NCBI RefSeq assembly: GCF_900101875.1
Contig: NZ_FNAI01000004.1
Location: 124,001 to 188,000 of the forward strand
Reading direction: 5' to 3'
Length of the DNA stretch: 64,000 nucleotides
Source of the DNA: Mucilaginibacter pineti
Lineage (GTDB): Bacteria > Bacteroidota > Bacteroidia > Sphingobacteriales > Sphingobacteriaceae
In this document: positions 43,389 through 51,161 of the stretch, piece by piece
Numbering within the stretch: the stretch's first letter is position 1
How the letters are laid out: the number at the start of each line of letters is the position of its first letter
Program-made: the position numbers and the translations under genes
The notes under the pieces: generated by a model
Databases searched by the model: none
The model's input: only the letters and a program-made list of their open reading frames with translations
What the model was told of the DNA's origin: nothing

Positions 43389-44370
43389 AACACTTTTAAC
43401 CGTATTTATTTGCTTAACGGCGTTCTGCGGGGCTGCTTATTCGCAGGCCAATTATCGCAAAATAGACAACTACAAACCGTTTTACGGCTGGGCGCACCAT
43501 TTTCCGCAGGATTATATGATACTGCGCCAGTTTGATAACGAGGGCAAAAACTATCTTTTACTGGTAAACCCGCAAACGCTGGAAACCCGGATAGACGAAC
43601 GCAGCTTTTACGATGTGAAACCAATGGACGTAGCCGCCGCCCGCGATTTTTTTAAAAGTACACCCTACCAGAAAGCCTTGCGCCGGGCCGAAAAACAATC
43701 GGTAACGATACAGGATGCCGGGATAGAAAGCGGTTTGCCCAAAGAAACGGGCATTAACTTAACCGCCGATCTATGCCCGTCGCACCGGCCGTTGGACAGG
43801 CGCATTTTTACCGATATTTTTAATGAATTTAAAAAGGTAGAGCGACCCGTTCCCGTTGCCCTTTCCGTTACCGGTGTTTGGATGCGACAGCACCCGCAGG
43901 ATTTGGACTGGCTTAAACAAATGCAGCAAAAGCATGAAATTTATATTACCTGGATAAATCACTCCTTTAATCACCACGTAAGTTTAAAGGCCCCGCTAAA
44001 GGAAAACTTTTTACTGGAACCCGGTACAAACATCAGTTATGAAGTGCTGGAAACTGAAAAAGCAATGCTAAAGAATGGCCTGCTTCCATCCGTGTTTTTC
44101 CGCTTTCCGGGGCTGGTGTCAGATCAGCAATTGGTATATAAGATCACAGATTTTGGCCTCATCCCCATTGGTACCGATGCCTGGCTGGCCAAAGGACAAC
44201 AACCCCAGGCAGGCAGCATTGTGTTAATACACGGTAATGGTAACGAACCAACCGGCGTTAACGATTTTATAAAGCTGCTGCAATCCAAAACACGCTCCAT
44301 AGCCGGCAAGCAATGGCTGTTATATGATTTGCGCGAAAGTGTGGATGAGGAATTTGAGGGAAGTAAGTAA
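43369..44370 (+). CDS. Polysaccharide deacetylase-like secreted protein
   Basis: A 333-residue exported protein (signal peptide about 1-25, ending AYSQA). After a 100-residue N-terminal part, a NodB-type domain begins at about 128: INLTADLCPSHRPLDRRIF. Asp134 corresponds to the metal-site Asp; the HSxxH motif is HSFNH at 198-202 and the end has GSIVLIHGNGNEP. In normal enzymes the first motif is TFDDG; here only one Asp remains (TAD). It may therefore be a deacetylase with altered specificity or a related hydrolase. It overlaps the preceding membrane-protein gene by 20 nt. Confidence 0.75.
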   Translation: MNKLPAKTLLTVFICLTAFCGAAYSQANYRKIDNYKPFYGWAHHFPQDYMILRQFDNEGKNYLLLVNPQTLETRIDERSFYDVKPMDVAAARDFFKSTPYQKALRRAEKQSVTIQDAGIESGLPKETGINLTADLCPSHRPLDRRIFTDIFNEFKKVERPVPVALSVTGVWMRQHPQDLDWLKQMQQKHEIYITWINHSFNHHVSLKAPLKENFLLEPGTNISYEVLETEKAMLKNGLLPSVFFRFPGLVSDQQLVYKITDFGLIPIGTDAWLAKGQQPQAGSIVLIHGNGNEPTGVNDFIKLLQSKTRSIAGKQWLLYDLRESVDEEFEGSK

Positions 44371-44487
44371 TGTAGACTTTAGTTTAGTTAATTAACCTGT
44401 TCTCCATTAGAAACAATAGTCTATCATAAGATAATCCGTTTACCTTTTCCCTCCAAACGGGAGGGGCGCGTTGGGTTGTGAAGTAGC

Positions 44488-44530
44488 AGGGAGGGGTTTA
44501 TTCGCATTGTTTACGCAGAAACCCCTCCCT
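44488..44530. repeat. AGGGAGGGGTTT inverted repeat
   Basis: Stem AGGGAGGGGTTT (about 44488-44499) with its complement AAACCCCTCCCT (44519-44530). Further ACCCTCCCG / CGGGAGGG pairs flank it. This G/C-rich palindrome type is common in intergenic DNA of Bacteroidota, by recollection. Confidence 0.8.
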
Positions 44531-44533
44531 ACA

Positions 44534-44714
44534 CCCTCCCGTTGGGCAATGTCATTAAGTTAAGGAATAATAACTAAAAAGTTTGTCATTTCGATACGAG
44601 GTACGAGTGAGAAATCTTATACATATCGGCGGAAACCTTGCAAAACGTATAAGATTTCTCCCGTTGGTCGAAATGACAAAATCCTTAACTTAATGACATT
44701 GCCCAACGGGAGGG
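44534..44714. repeat. Perfect 33-bp inverted repeat enclosing a GTCATTTCGA REP element
   Basis: Arms 44534-44566 (begins CCCTCCCGTTGGGCAATGTC) and 44682-44714 are perfectly complementary. Between them lies REP element copy 3 (44582-44680), itself bounded by 13-bp inverted ends, so one palindrome sits inside another. No open frame of note is inside. Confidence 0.95.
44582..44680. repeat. REP-like palindromic element, GTCATTTCGA family, copy 3
   Basis: Ends TTTGTCATTTCGA (44582-44594) and its complement (44668-44680). Left body ACGAGGTACGAGTGAGAAATC matches copy 2; right body ATAAGATTTCTCCCGTTGGTC is a diverged version. Confidence 0.93.
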
Positions 44715-44835
44715 AATCGCACAACCTCTACTTTTTTATAGTTTGTGCCATCATAATTATTATCAAAAAAAGGAATTGAATATACGTTGTAATCAAATCA
44801 GCTATTATGAAATAAATCCGTTCATCTATTCATTG

Positions 44836-44885
44836 CCGTTGACTGAAGTCAACGGATAAAAAAGCGATAAGCTGGCTTTAGCCAC
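44836..44885. repeat. Paired short palindromes (CCGTTGAC hairpin and TGGCTTTAGCCA)
   Basis: CCGTTGAC (44836-44843), 4-nt loop, GTCAACGG (44848-44855). About 20 nt on, TGGCTTTAGCCA (44874-44885) is a 5-2-5 palindrome. Similar paired units occur in other Bacteroidota by recollection. Confidence 0.8.
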
Positions 44886-44948
44886 AATAAACTGCATTCA
44901 GGATACGCACAACACCGATTCGTCATAATTAAAAAACCATTTGCAACT

Positions 44949-44995
44949 AAACATACTAACCAGTATGTTTGCATTACATACCAGGCAGTATCTTT
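44949..44995. promoter_or_regulatory. Two adjacent operators of the TetR regulator
   Basis: First site 44949-44970: perfect inverted repeat AAACATACT - 4 nt - AGTATGTTT. Second site 44974-44995: degenerate version (TTACATACC - 4 nt - AGTATCTTT). Both lie within 50 nt upstream of the tetR start. An almost identical site lies before the next gene (45600-45621). Confidence 0.75.
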
Positions 44996-44997
44996 TA

Positions 44998-45585
44998 ATG
45001 ACAAAAGCAGAAACCACCCGTTTGGGCATCCTTCAAAAAGCATTTGGGCTGATATACCGCAATGGTTACCAGGCTACCAGCATTGATGATATTTTGGTTG
45101 ATAGTCCGGTTACCAAGGGGGCTTTCTTTTATCACTTTAAAAACAAGGAAGAAATGGGCCTGGCCATGATACAGGAGATCATGTATCCCGGTATGTATGA
45201 TGTGATGATAAAACCCCTCGCCGGTTCGGCCAATCCGGTGCAGGAAATTCATTTAATGATGACCAACCTGTTTTTAAAAGTGCCGTTTTTTGAAGTAAAG
45301 TACGGCTGCCCCGCCGTTAACCTTATCGACGAAATGGCACCTCTTAACGCGGCCTTCCATAAAGCCCTTGGCAAACTTATTACCGAATGGCAACAGGCTA
45401 TGGAAACCAGCCTCGGCAACGGAAAAGCCGCAGGCATCGTCCGGGCAGATGTTGACCCCAAACAAGTGTCCTGCTTTATAGCGGCCGGCTATAGCGGCAT
45501 CCGTAATATGGGTAAGCTTTTAGGTACACCTTGCTACACCTCTTACCTGCACGAACTAAAAAATTATTTAACACGGCTTCAATAA
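44998..45585 (+). CDS. TetR/AcrR-family transcriptional regulator
   Basis: 195 residues from ATG 44998 (MTKAETTRLGIL); a longer frame from 44941 would run through its own operators. The N-terminal helix-turn-helix reads IYRNGYQATSIDDILVDSPV then TKGAFFYHFKNKEEMG, the classic TetR pattern. The C-terminal ligand domain is helical and contains FFEVKYGCPAVNLIDEMAPL. It probably represses itself and the next two genes, since the 22-bp operator sequence upstream of it recurs in front of them. Ligand unknown. Confidence 0.93.
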   Translation: MTKAETTRLGILQKAFGLIYRNGYQATSIDDILVDSPVTKGAFFYHFKNKEEMGLAMIQEIMYPGMYDVMIKPLAGSANPVQEIHLMMTNLFLKVPFFEVKYGCPAVNLIDEMAPLNAAFHKALGKLITEWQQAMETSLGNGKAAGIVRADVDPKQVSCFIAAGYSGIRNMGKLLGTPCYTSYLHELKNYLTRLQ

Positions 45586-45599
45586 AAAAATTTAAATAA

Positions 45600-45621
45600 A
45601 AACATACCATTTAGTATGTTT
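45600..45621. promoter_or_regulatory. TetR operator upstream of the membrane-protein operon
   Basis: AAACATACC - 4 nt - AGTATGTTT, one mismatch in a 9-4-9 inverted repeat, 12 nt before the start at 45634. It matches the tetR site (44949-44970) in length and both half-sites, so the TetR protein likely controls this pair. Confidence 0.75.
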
Positions 45622-45633
45622 TAAAATATAAAC

Positions 45634-46107
45634 ATGATGAATCTCTTTACCGTACTATTATTTTTTCATTCGCTTATCCGGTGGTTTGTACTGGCAGGCT
45701 TGCTTATCGCTATTTGCCGGGCTTACCGGGGCTACACCAAACGCCTCCCGTTCGACAAAACAGATAACGCCCTAAGGCACTGGACTGCCACCGTAGCGCA
45801 CATTCAACTAATGCTGGGTATTTATATGTATACCCAAAGTCCTACAGTAAAATCATTGTTTAACGGCATTGCCAGTACCAACAGGGTAAGCGAGCCGGTT
45901 TTCTTTGGCGCTATACATATTGGTATGATGCTGGCTGCTATTATTATTATCACCATTGGTTCGGCCAGGGCCAGGCGGCAATTAAACCATCACGATAAAT
46001 TTAAAACCATGCTGATATGGTTTGGAATAGCACTGGCCGCAATATTTATAGCTATCCCCTGGCCGTTTTCGCCGTTAGCCCACCGCCCCTATTTAAGATC
46101 ATTTTAA
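45634..46107 (+). CDS. Four-helix membrane protein, TetR-linked
   Basis: 157 residues with helices at about 2-26, 51-66, 85-107 and 126-144 (for example LLFFHSLIRWFVLAGLLIAI; FFGAIHIGMMLAAIIIITIG). Paired His in HSLIRW, LRHWTATVAHIQ and IHIG near the helix faces may bind haem or metal, as in small cytochrome b-like proteins, but the pattern is not diagnostic. It begins 12 nt after a TetR operator and is followed 14 nt later by the DUF3817 gene, so the two form an operon. ATG 45637 is an alternative start. Function unknown. Confidence 0.7.
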   Translation: MMNLFTVLLFFHSLIRWFVLAGLLIAICRAYRGYTKRLPFDKTDNALRHWTATVAHIQLMLGIYMYTQSPTVKSLFNGIASTNRVSEPVFFGAIHIGMMLAAIIIITIGSARARRQLNHHDKFKTMLIWFGIALAAIFIAIPWPFSPLAHRPYLRSF

Positions 46108-46121
46108 TAAATTAACTACAC

Positions 46122-46430
46122 ATGAAAAATCTGTTTAAAACAAACGTTGGCCGCCTGCGCATCATCGCTTACCTGGAAGGGTTATCGCTATTGATACTGG
46201 TTTTTATAGCCGTACCGCTTAAGCATTTTCAGCATAACCCGGCCATGGTAAAAACTATGGGGCCTATTCATGGCGCCCTGTTCCTGCTGTTTATCTTTAA
46301 CACCATAAGCGTTGGTACAGAACAGCGATGGAAATTTAAAACCACCACCTGGAAGGTGCTGCTTGCCTGTATTATCCCCTTCGGTACGTTTTATATTGAT
46401 AGTAAGATACTGGGGAAGGTGAAGGAATGA
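46122..46430 (+). CDS. DUF3817 membrane protein
   Basis: A 102-residue protein with three membrane helices. The motifs IIAYLEGLSLLILVFIAVPL, MGPIHGALFLLFIFN and IIPFGTFYIDSKI match DUF3817, a small conserved inner-membrane family of unknown role. It is the second gene of the TetR-linked operon (14-nt gap). A heptad array begins 26 nt after its stop. Confidence 0.88.
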   Translation: MKNLFKTNVGRLRIIAYLEGLSLLILVFIAVPLKHFQHNPAMVKTMGPIHGALFLLFIFNTISVGTEQRWKFKTTTWKVLLACIIPFGTFYIDSKILGKVKE

Positions 46431-46455
46431 GCAGGAAACAAATCCATCGTTCTCA

Positions 46456-46483
46456 TTTTGACTTTTTCCTTTTGAATTTTGAC
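46456..46483 (-). repeat. GTCAAAA/TTCAAAA heptad array (direct copy 1 of a pair)
   Basis: Four plus-strand heptads in register: TTTTGAC, TTTTTCC, TTTTGAA, TTTTGAC. The array at 48536-48563 has the same four words except the first (TTTTGAA); 27 of 28 bases agree. The two direct copies lie on either side of the T9SS-type gene. It ends 9 nt before the stop of that gene. Confidence 0.9.
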
Positions 46484-46492
46484 TTTAAAAAA

Positions 46493-48388
46493 CTACCGGA
46501 TAATAGTTACACTGCCCGACAACGATTTGCTGCCATTTTTAAGGTTAACAATATAATAATACGTACCCGGCGGAAGTTGCTCGCCCTTAACGGTACCATC
46601 CCAGGCCACGCCGTAACCGTTAGACAGGAAGAGCCTTTGCCCGTAGCGGTTAAATATTTCAACCGTATTATGAGGGTAAGTACTCAGGTTTTTTATTACC
46701 CAGGTATCATTCGCACCATCGCCATTGGGCGAAAAGCTGTTGGGTATTATCACAGCTTCGCCTTCTACAGGCGGTACTATTACCGGCGATGGATTTACGG
46801 TGATAGAAAATGTAACCGGTTGGCCTCTGCAGGCATTATCGCTGAGTATGGCCATGAAATAACCGCTCTGACGCGTTTGAATTTGTCCGGTAACTTTATT
46901 GGTAGTTGCATCAATAACCGATATATAGTTTGACACGATGTTTGATACATAAACTTTGCTACCATCGCTGTTAACTGTTACACCTACAGGATGGTCGCCA
47001 ACATCAATAGTGGTTATAATTCTACGGGTTGCTGTGTTAATTACCGTCACTCTATCTTCGTCAATATTTGACACGTACAGTCTGGAACCATCAGGACTTA
47101 TAGCCACCCAATCTGCCGCAGAAACCACATCAATTTTATAGGTAACCCGCCTGCTGGCAATATCTACCACGGCAATATCATGTGAGTTATAATTGGCTAT
47201 ATAGAGCGTTTTATTATCCGGACTTATCACTATGCTGTTTGGGCCTACACCTGTAACAATACCGTATTCAAAAAAATTGCCCGTAGTATTATAAAATTGC
47301 AACAGGTTTGAAGTTCCACTGATGATGTATAAATATTTACCATCGGCACTAATAACCATACTATAAGGGTTTATACCAGTATCAACAGTTTTTATGATGG
47401 CGTAATTTGCTGTATTTATAATATTTAAATGACTAAAGCTAAAATCGGTAACATAAAGCCTGCTGCCATCGGGACTTATTGCGATACCTGTTGTATTAAA
47501 CCCCGCCGGAAAAGTAGCGATTATTTTATTTGTACTTGTATTAATTACCGATACCGTACCAGAACTCTGATTGGTCACATACAACAGACTTTTATCCGGG
47601 CTGAACACCATCTGAACGGGATTGGAATTTGTCTCTTCTGTTATTGTTTGCTCTACTTTATTTGTGACAGTGTTTATAAGAAAAATTGAATTTAGTGCGG
47701 AATTTGTCGCATACATATAACTCGCCGGCACCGGGGTAACCGTAATATGTGCCGTAATGGGGATTGTACCCGTATTTATGGCTGTAAATTTGTCGATATT
47801 ACCTGTACCTGAGGCTGGCAGGCCAATTGCAGGGTTATCGTTGGTCCAGGTGTAGGTGTTTGCTGTTCCGCTGAAAGCTACCGCGTCGGTCAATTGCCCG
47901 TTTTGTTTGGTTTGATCGGCAATGGCGTTTACAATGGGCAACGCGGTAATGTGCCCGGTTACCTTCGCCGTTTGGCTTACTGCGCCCGAAGTTAAAGTAA
48001 CATCGCCGGTGATATTACCCGCTGTAGCCTGCGCCGATGAACGAACGTAAACAGTTACGCTGGAAATAAGCCCCGAAATTTGCGCAAGCATTAAACTGTT
48101 GCTATAAGTGCCGTTGGCAGCAAGCGAGATTTCAAAATTACCGGGAGCTGTAACTGCTACATCGGCCGACAGGCCACTTGCCGAAACCGTAAACTGCTGC
48201 ACCGCCGGACTCACCGATGCCATACCCTCACAGGCAGAAATAGCACCCGTTACATCGCCAACAATAAGCTGCGGTGCCTGATTTGTTGAAAATACAGGAT
48301 TTATACGCTCACCTGCCTGCACACAAATACTTGCAAACAGTCCACACAACAACAAAATAGCAATAATTAAACGCAGGTATTTTTTCAT
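46493..48388 (-). CDS. Beta-propeller surface protein with T9SS type B / gliding-motility C-terminal sorting domain
   Basis: 631 residues with a signal peptide (about 1-26). The N-terminal 200 residues have Ig-like folds (TVSASGLSADVAVTAPGNFE and a PASGTGNIDKF block). From about 225 to 510 there is a YVTN-type beta propeller: YMYATNSALNSIFLINTVTN, SLLYVTNQSSGTVSVINTST, GSRLYVSNIDEDRVTVINTA and so on, about seven blades. The last 90 residues are the gliding motility-associated C-terminal domain: IIPNSFSPNGDGANDTWVIK, VEIFNRYGQRLF and PPGTYYYIVNLKNG, the type IX secretion signal. It is probably a secreted adhesin or glycan binder. The two 28-bp heptad arrays at its edges may mark an inserted or mobile segment. 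Confidence 0.9.
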   Translation of the reverse strand: MKKYLRLIIAILLLCGLFASICVQAGERINPVFSTNQAPQLIVGDVTGAISACEGMASVSPAVQQFTVSASGLSADVAVTAPGNFEISLAANGTYSNSLMLAQISGLISSVTVYVRSSAQATAGNITGDVTLTSGAVSQTAKVTGHITALPIVNAIADQTKQNGQLTDAVAFSGTANTYTWTNDNPAIGLPASGTGNIDKFTAINTGTIPITAHITVTPVPASYMYATNSALNSIFLINTVTNKVEQTITEETNSNPVQMVFSPDKSLLYVTNQSSGTVSVINTSTNKIIATFPAGFNTTGIAISPDGSRLYVTDFSFSHLNIINTANYAIIKTVDTGINPYSMVISADGKYLYIISGTSNLLQFYNTTGNFFEYGIVTGVGPNSIVISPDNKTLYIANYNSHDIAVVDIASRRVTYKIDVVSAADWVAISPDGSRLYVSNIDEDRVTVINTATRRIITTIDVGDHPVGVTVNSDGSKVYVSNIVSNYISVIDATTNKVTGQIQTRQSGYFMAILSDNACRGQPVTFSITVNPSPVIVPPVEGEAVIIPNSFSPNGDGANDTWVIKNLSTYPHNTVEIFNRYGQRLFLSNGYGVAWDGTVKGEQLPPGTYYYIVNLKNGSKSLSGSVTIIR

Positions 48389-48507
48389 TTAGCTTAATAG
48401 CCGTAAATATAAAATAACATTGGCTACTCCCATTGTTATTTTAAGGCGGAGAAAATAAAACTATCAAATTGCCGATACGCCTTGAGCCCGGGCTGCGTAA
48501 TAAACAA

Positions 48508-48539
48508 AAAAGGGACATGGCCTCAACCACATCCCTTTT
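48508..48539 (-). terminator. Terminator of ahcY
   Basis: Stem AAAAGGGA (48508-48515) with TCCCTTTT (48532-48539) and inner TGG/CCA pairs; on the minus strand it ends in TTTTTTGTTTATT. It overlaps the first heptad of the adjacent array by four bases. Confidence 0.7.
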
Positions 48540-48563
48540 GAATTTTTCCTTTTGAATTTTGAC
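48536..48563 (-). repeat. GTCAAAA/TTCAAAA heptad array (direct copy 2 of a pair)
   Basis: Words TTTTGAA, TTTTTCC, TTTTGAA, TTTTGAC on the plus strand, ending exactly before the ahcY stop codon at 48564. Twenty-seven of 28 bases match the array at 46456-46483. Confidence 0.9.
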
Positions 48564-49880
48564 TTAGTATCTGTAGTATTCCGGTTTAAACGGACCTTCA
48601 ACAGTTACACCGATGTATTCGGCCTGATCCTGATCCAGTACTTCCAGCTCAACACCAATTTTTGCAAGGTGCAGGCGGGCTACTTTTTCATCAAGATGTT
48701 TTGGCAGGGTGTAAACTTTGTTTTCGTAAGCGCTGCCATTGGTCCAAAGCTCTAACTGGGCAAGGGTTTGGTTGGTGAACGAGTTACTCATTACAAAGCT
48801 TGGGTGACCGGTTGCACAACCTAAGTTTACCAAACGGCCTTCGGCTAAAACAATAACGTCGCTGCCATCGATGGTATATTTATCAACCTGTGGTTTAATT
48901 TCAATTTTGGTATTGCCATAAGCGCCATTTAACCAGGCCATGTCAATCTCATTATCAAAGTGACCGATATTACAAACAATAGCCTTATCCTTCAAAGCAC
49001 GGAAATGCTCTTCGCGAACAATGTTTTTGTTACCTGTAGCAGTAACCACAATATCGGCTTCTTTAATAGCGGTGCCTAATTTTTTAACCTCAAAACCTTC
49101 CATAGCTGCCTGTAAAGCGCAGATAGGGTCAATTTCGGTAACAATAACACGCACACCAGAGTTACGCAAGCTATCGGCAGAACCTTTACCTACATCGCCA
49201 TAACCGCAAACAACGGCTACTTTACCGGCCATCATTACATCAGTTGCACGGCGAATAGCGTCAACCAATGATTCGCGGCAACCGTATTTGTTATCAAATT
49301 TTGATTTGGTAACCGAATCATTAACGTTGATAGCAGGCATTGGCAATGTACCGGCTTTCATACGCTCATATAAGCGGTGTACGCCTGTAGTGGTTTCTTC
49401 AGATAAACCTTTAATGCCTGCAATAAGCTCAGGATATTTATCCAATACCATATTGGTTAAATCGCCACCATCATCAAGTATCATGTTTAATGGTTTGCGG
49501 TCTTCGCCAAAAAACAGCGTTTGCTCAATACACCAGTCAAACTCTTCGGCGTTCATACCTTTCCAGGCGTAAACAGAAGTACCGGCGGCAGCAATAGCAG
49601 CAGCGGCATGATCCTGGGTTGAAAATATATTGCATGACGACCACGTAACTTCGGCGCCAAGCTCAATTAGTGTTTCAATTAAAACAGCTGTTTGAATGGT
49701 CATGTGCAGGCAGCCTGCAATACGCGCATCTTTTAAAGGTTTGCTTGCGCCAAACTCTTTGCGCAATGCCATTAAGCCCGGCATTTCTGCTTCGGCCAAT
49801 TCAATTTCCTTGCGGCCCCATTCGGCCAGTGAAAAGTCTTTTACCTTGTATTTGGTGTAAACGGTCTCTACTGATGACAT
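48564..49880 (-). CDS. ahcY: S-adenosylhomocysteinase
   Basis: A 438-residue cytosolic enzyme that splits S-adenosylhomocysteine to adenosine and homocysteine with bound NAD. Family motifs: [58 protein letters not shown], the NAD-binding [20 protein letters not shown] and the C-terminal [15 protein letters not shown]. Length is normal. It is single-gene, with a terminator and a heptad array directly after the stop. A CAAATTTA (minus-strand TAAATTTG) -7-like box lies at 49901-49908, 21 nt before the start, but the -33 is not at standard spacing. Confidence 0.97.
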   Translation of the reverse strand: MSSVETVYTKYKVKDFSLAEWGRKEIELAEAEMPGLMALRKEFGASKPLKDARIAGCLHMTIQTAVLIETLIELGAEVTWSSCNIFSTQDHAAAAIAAAGTSVYAWKGMNAEEFDWCIEQTLFFGEDRKPLNMILDDGGDLTNMVLDKYPELIAGIKGLSEETTTGVHRLYERMKAGTLPMPAINVNDSVTKSKFDNKYGCRESLVDAIRRATDVMMAGKVAVVCGYGDVGKGSADSLRNSGVRVIVTEIDPICALQAAMEGFEVKKLGTAIKEADIVVTATGNKNIVREEHFRALKDKAIVCNIGHFDNEIDMAWLNGAYGNTKIEIKPQVDKYTIDGSDVIVLAEGRLVNLGCATGHPSFVMSNSFTNQTLAQLELWTNGSAYENKVYTLPKHLDEKVARLHLAKIGVELEVLDQDQAEYIGVTVEGPFKPEYYRY

Positions 49881-50331
49881 AGTTTCTTTTTTATTTTCTG
49901 CAAATTTAACTTATAAGTTTATCAAAATGAAATGCAGGCGTATTGTTGTAAAGAATTGCATATTGTGCTATTTCACACCTAACGCAACTTTTTTGCACAC
50001 CAATTGCTCGTTTTTTGTTTACCCGCAGATAATAAATGACATAATATTTTACAACTATTAGTGCTATTTTTAATAAAATATAGGCTAATTAACATCCGTT
50101 ATATTCATTTATAAACCATTAGTTTAAATTTATTCAACAAAACAGATAATTAACCCACTGAAAAACAGTGATTTTTACCCTTTATGCATTTTTTTTCAAC
50201 TTCTTTATAGTTAAAAATTTGCATTGCTCAATTTTTCAACTGTCATTTGTACGCGCAATTAAAAATCACAACTATTAGTTGTATAACCTTTTAATTATAG
50301 TTGCGTATAAAGCATATCGATTAAACGTATT
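49881..50331. other. 451-nt A/T-rich intergenic region (promoter region, one palindrome)
   Basis: Divergent from ahcY and upstream of the response regulator. No gene visible. A 15-bp palindrome ACAACTA-T-TAGTTGT lies at 50268-50282, and a related ACAACTATTAGTG string lies at about 50051, suggesting a regulator site; a role is inference. The region is about 27% G+C by eye. Confidence 0.55.
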
Positions 50332-50751
50332 ATGACAATTAATAGCAAATCCGTTAGTGTATTATTGGTTGATGATGATGAGATCAATAATTTCATCTCC
50401 ATTAAATTAATAAAGAAAGCTTTATTAAATACCGAGATCATGGCCTGTTTAAATGGGAAATTTGCCATTGAGCAATTAGCTGATATTCAAAGACAGGACC
50501 CTAATAAACTGCCCGACTATATTTTGCTGGACATTAACATGCCCATCATGAACGGCTGGGAGTTTTTAGACGAATACAAACGCCTTAACCTCGACCCGCT
50601 TGGTAAAAGCAAGATTTATATCATATCATCATCTGTTTTCAGCAACGATATCAACAAGGCACGTTCATACCCGCTGGTAAAAGATTTTATATCCAAACCG
50701 CTCAACGTAGAAAAAATAAAAGAACTTTTTGACGTTCAATCGTCCAATTAA
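50332..50751 (+). CDS. Single-domain response regulator (receiver only)
   Basis: A 139-residue cytosolic receiver. The acidic pocket is in LLVDDDEINN (13-20), the phospho-acceptor is Asp67 in YILLDINMPIMNGWEFLDEY, the switch Ser near 100 is in IYIISSSVF, and Lys122 is in FISKPLNVEKI. No output domain follows, so it should act by protein contact in a phosphorelay. No kinase is adjacent. A terminator follows. Confidence 0.93.
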   Translation: MTINSKSVSVLLVDDDEINNFISIKLIKKALLNTEIMACLNGKFAIEQLADIQRQDPNKLPDYILLDINMPIMNGWEFLDEYKRLNLDPLGKSKIYIISSSVFSNDINKARSYPLVKDFISKPLNVEKIKELFDVQSSN

Positions 50752-50771
50752 AAACCGATTATATACTTTAT

Positions 50772-50808
50772 AAAAAAAGACGCACAGGATGCGTCTTTTT
50801 TTGTGGGG
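50772..50808 (+). terminator. Rho-independent terminator
   Basis: Perfect 13-bp stem AAAAAAAGACGCA (50772-50784) with 50790-50802 and a T-run, 20 nt after the receiver gene. Confidence 0.92.
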
Positions 50809-50825
50809 TGTGGTTTGTGATGCAA

Positions 50826-51150
50826 GTAGCAGAGTTACTCACCCGACCATCGCTTCGCTCGGCCACCCTCTCTTCAGCTTCGCTGGAAAGAGGGTTGGAT
50901 TGGCAGATATCAAAAAGGTAATAAAGAAAAAACTTCTCAATCTACTTGCACTCGTTTTTAACGAGTGCTTAAAATGTTCTTGCGTCTGCGACGCTTCTTC
51001 GCGATGCAATCGCGTAACCGTGTTAAGCAATCGTTATAAACGAGCGCAAGAAAAAAGAGAACAGCATATAAAAACAAAAAGACTTCTTCACCCTCTTTAC
51101 GGCTTGCCGTAGAGAGGGTCGCCGCACGAAGTGCCGGCGGGGTGAGTAAT
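50826..51150. repeat. Multi-stem REP-like element with ACTCACC ends
   Basis: Ends TTACTCACC (50835-50843) and GGTGAGTAA (51141-51149) are complementary; CCCTCTCTTCAG/CTGGAAAGAGGG (50866-50894) and ACCCTCTTTACGG/CCGTAGAGAGGGT (51090-51119) are internal hairpins, as is GCACTCGT - 5 nt - ACGAGTGC (50948-50968). An open frame across it is an artefact. The gap between the receiver gene and the MBL gene is filled by this element. Confidence 0.8.
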
Positions 51151-51161
51151 CGCCGGCAATC

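Larger units (their letters stand above)
44371..44940. other. 570-nt intergenic region packed with REP-like palindromes
   Basis: No gene is visible. In order it holds a stretch of GGGAGGGG/CCCCTCCC repeats (44447-44540), a perfect 33-bp inverted repeat (44534-44566 and 44682-44714) that encloses a GTCATTTCGA element, and a CCGTTGAC hairpin (44836-44855) with a TGGCTTTAGCCA palindrome (44874-44885). The sub-features are listed separately. Confidence 0.85.

Noticed and set aside
46427..46933. 168-codon plus-strand frame
   Set aside because: It overlaps the 3' end of the T9SS-type gene on the other strand, runs through a heptad array and has no recognisable motif.
49881..49990. SAH or SAM riboswitch before ahcY
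   Set aside because: No conserved aptamer sequence or stem was visible in the leader.
50789..51112. 107-codon plus-strand frame
   Set aside because: It runs through a multi-hairpin repeat; the peptide has Cys/Ser-rich noise and no domain.
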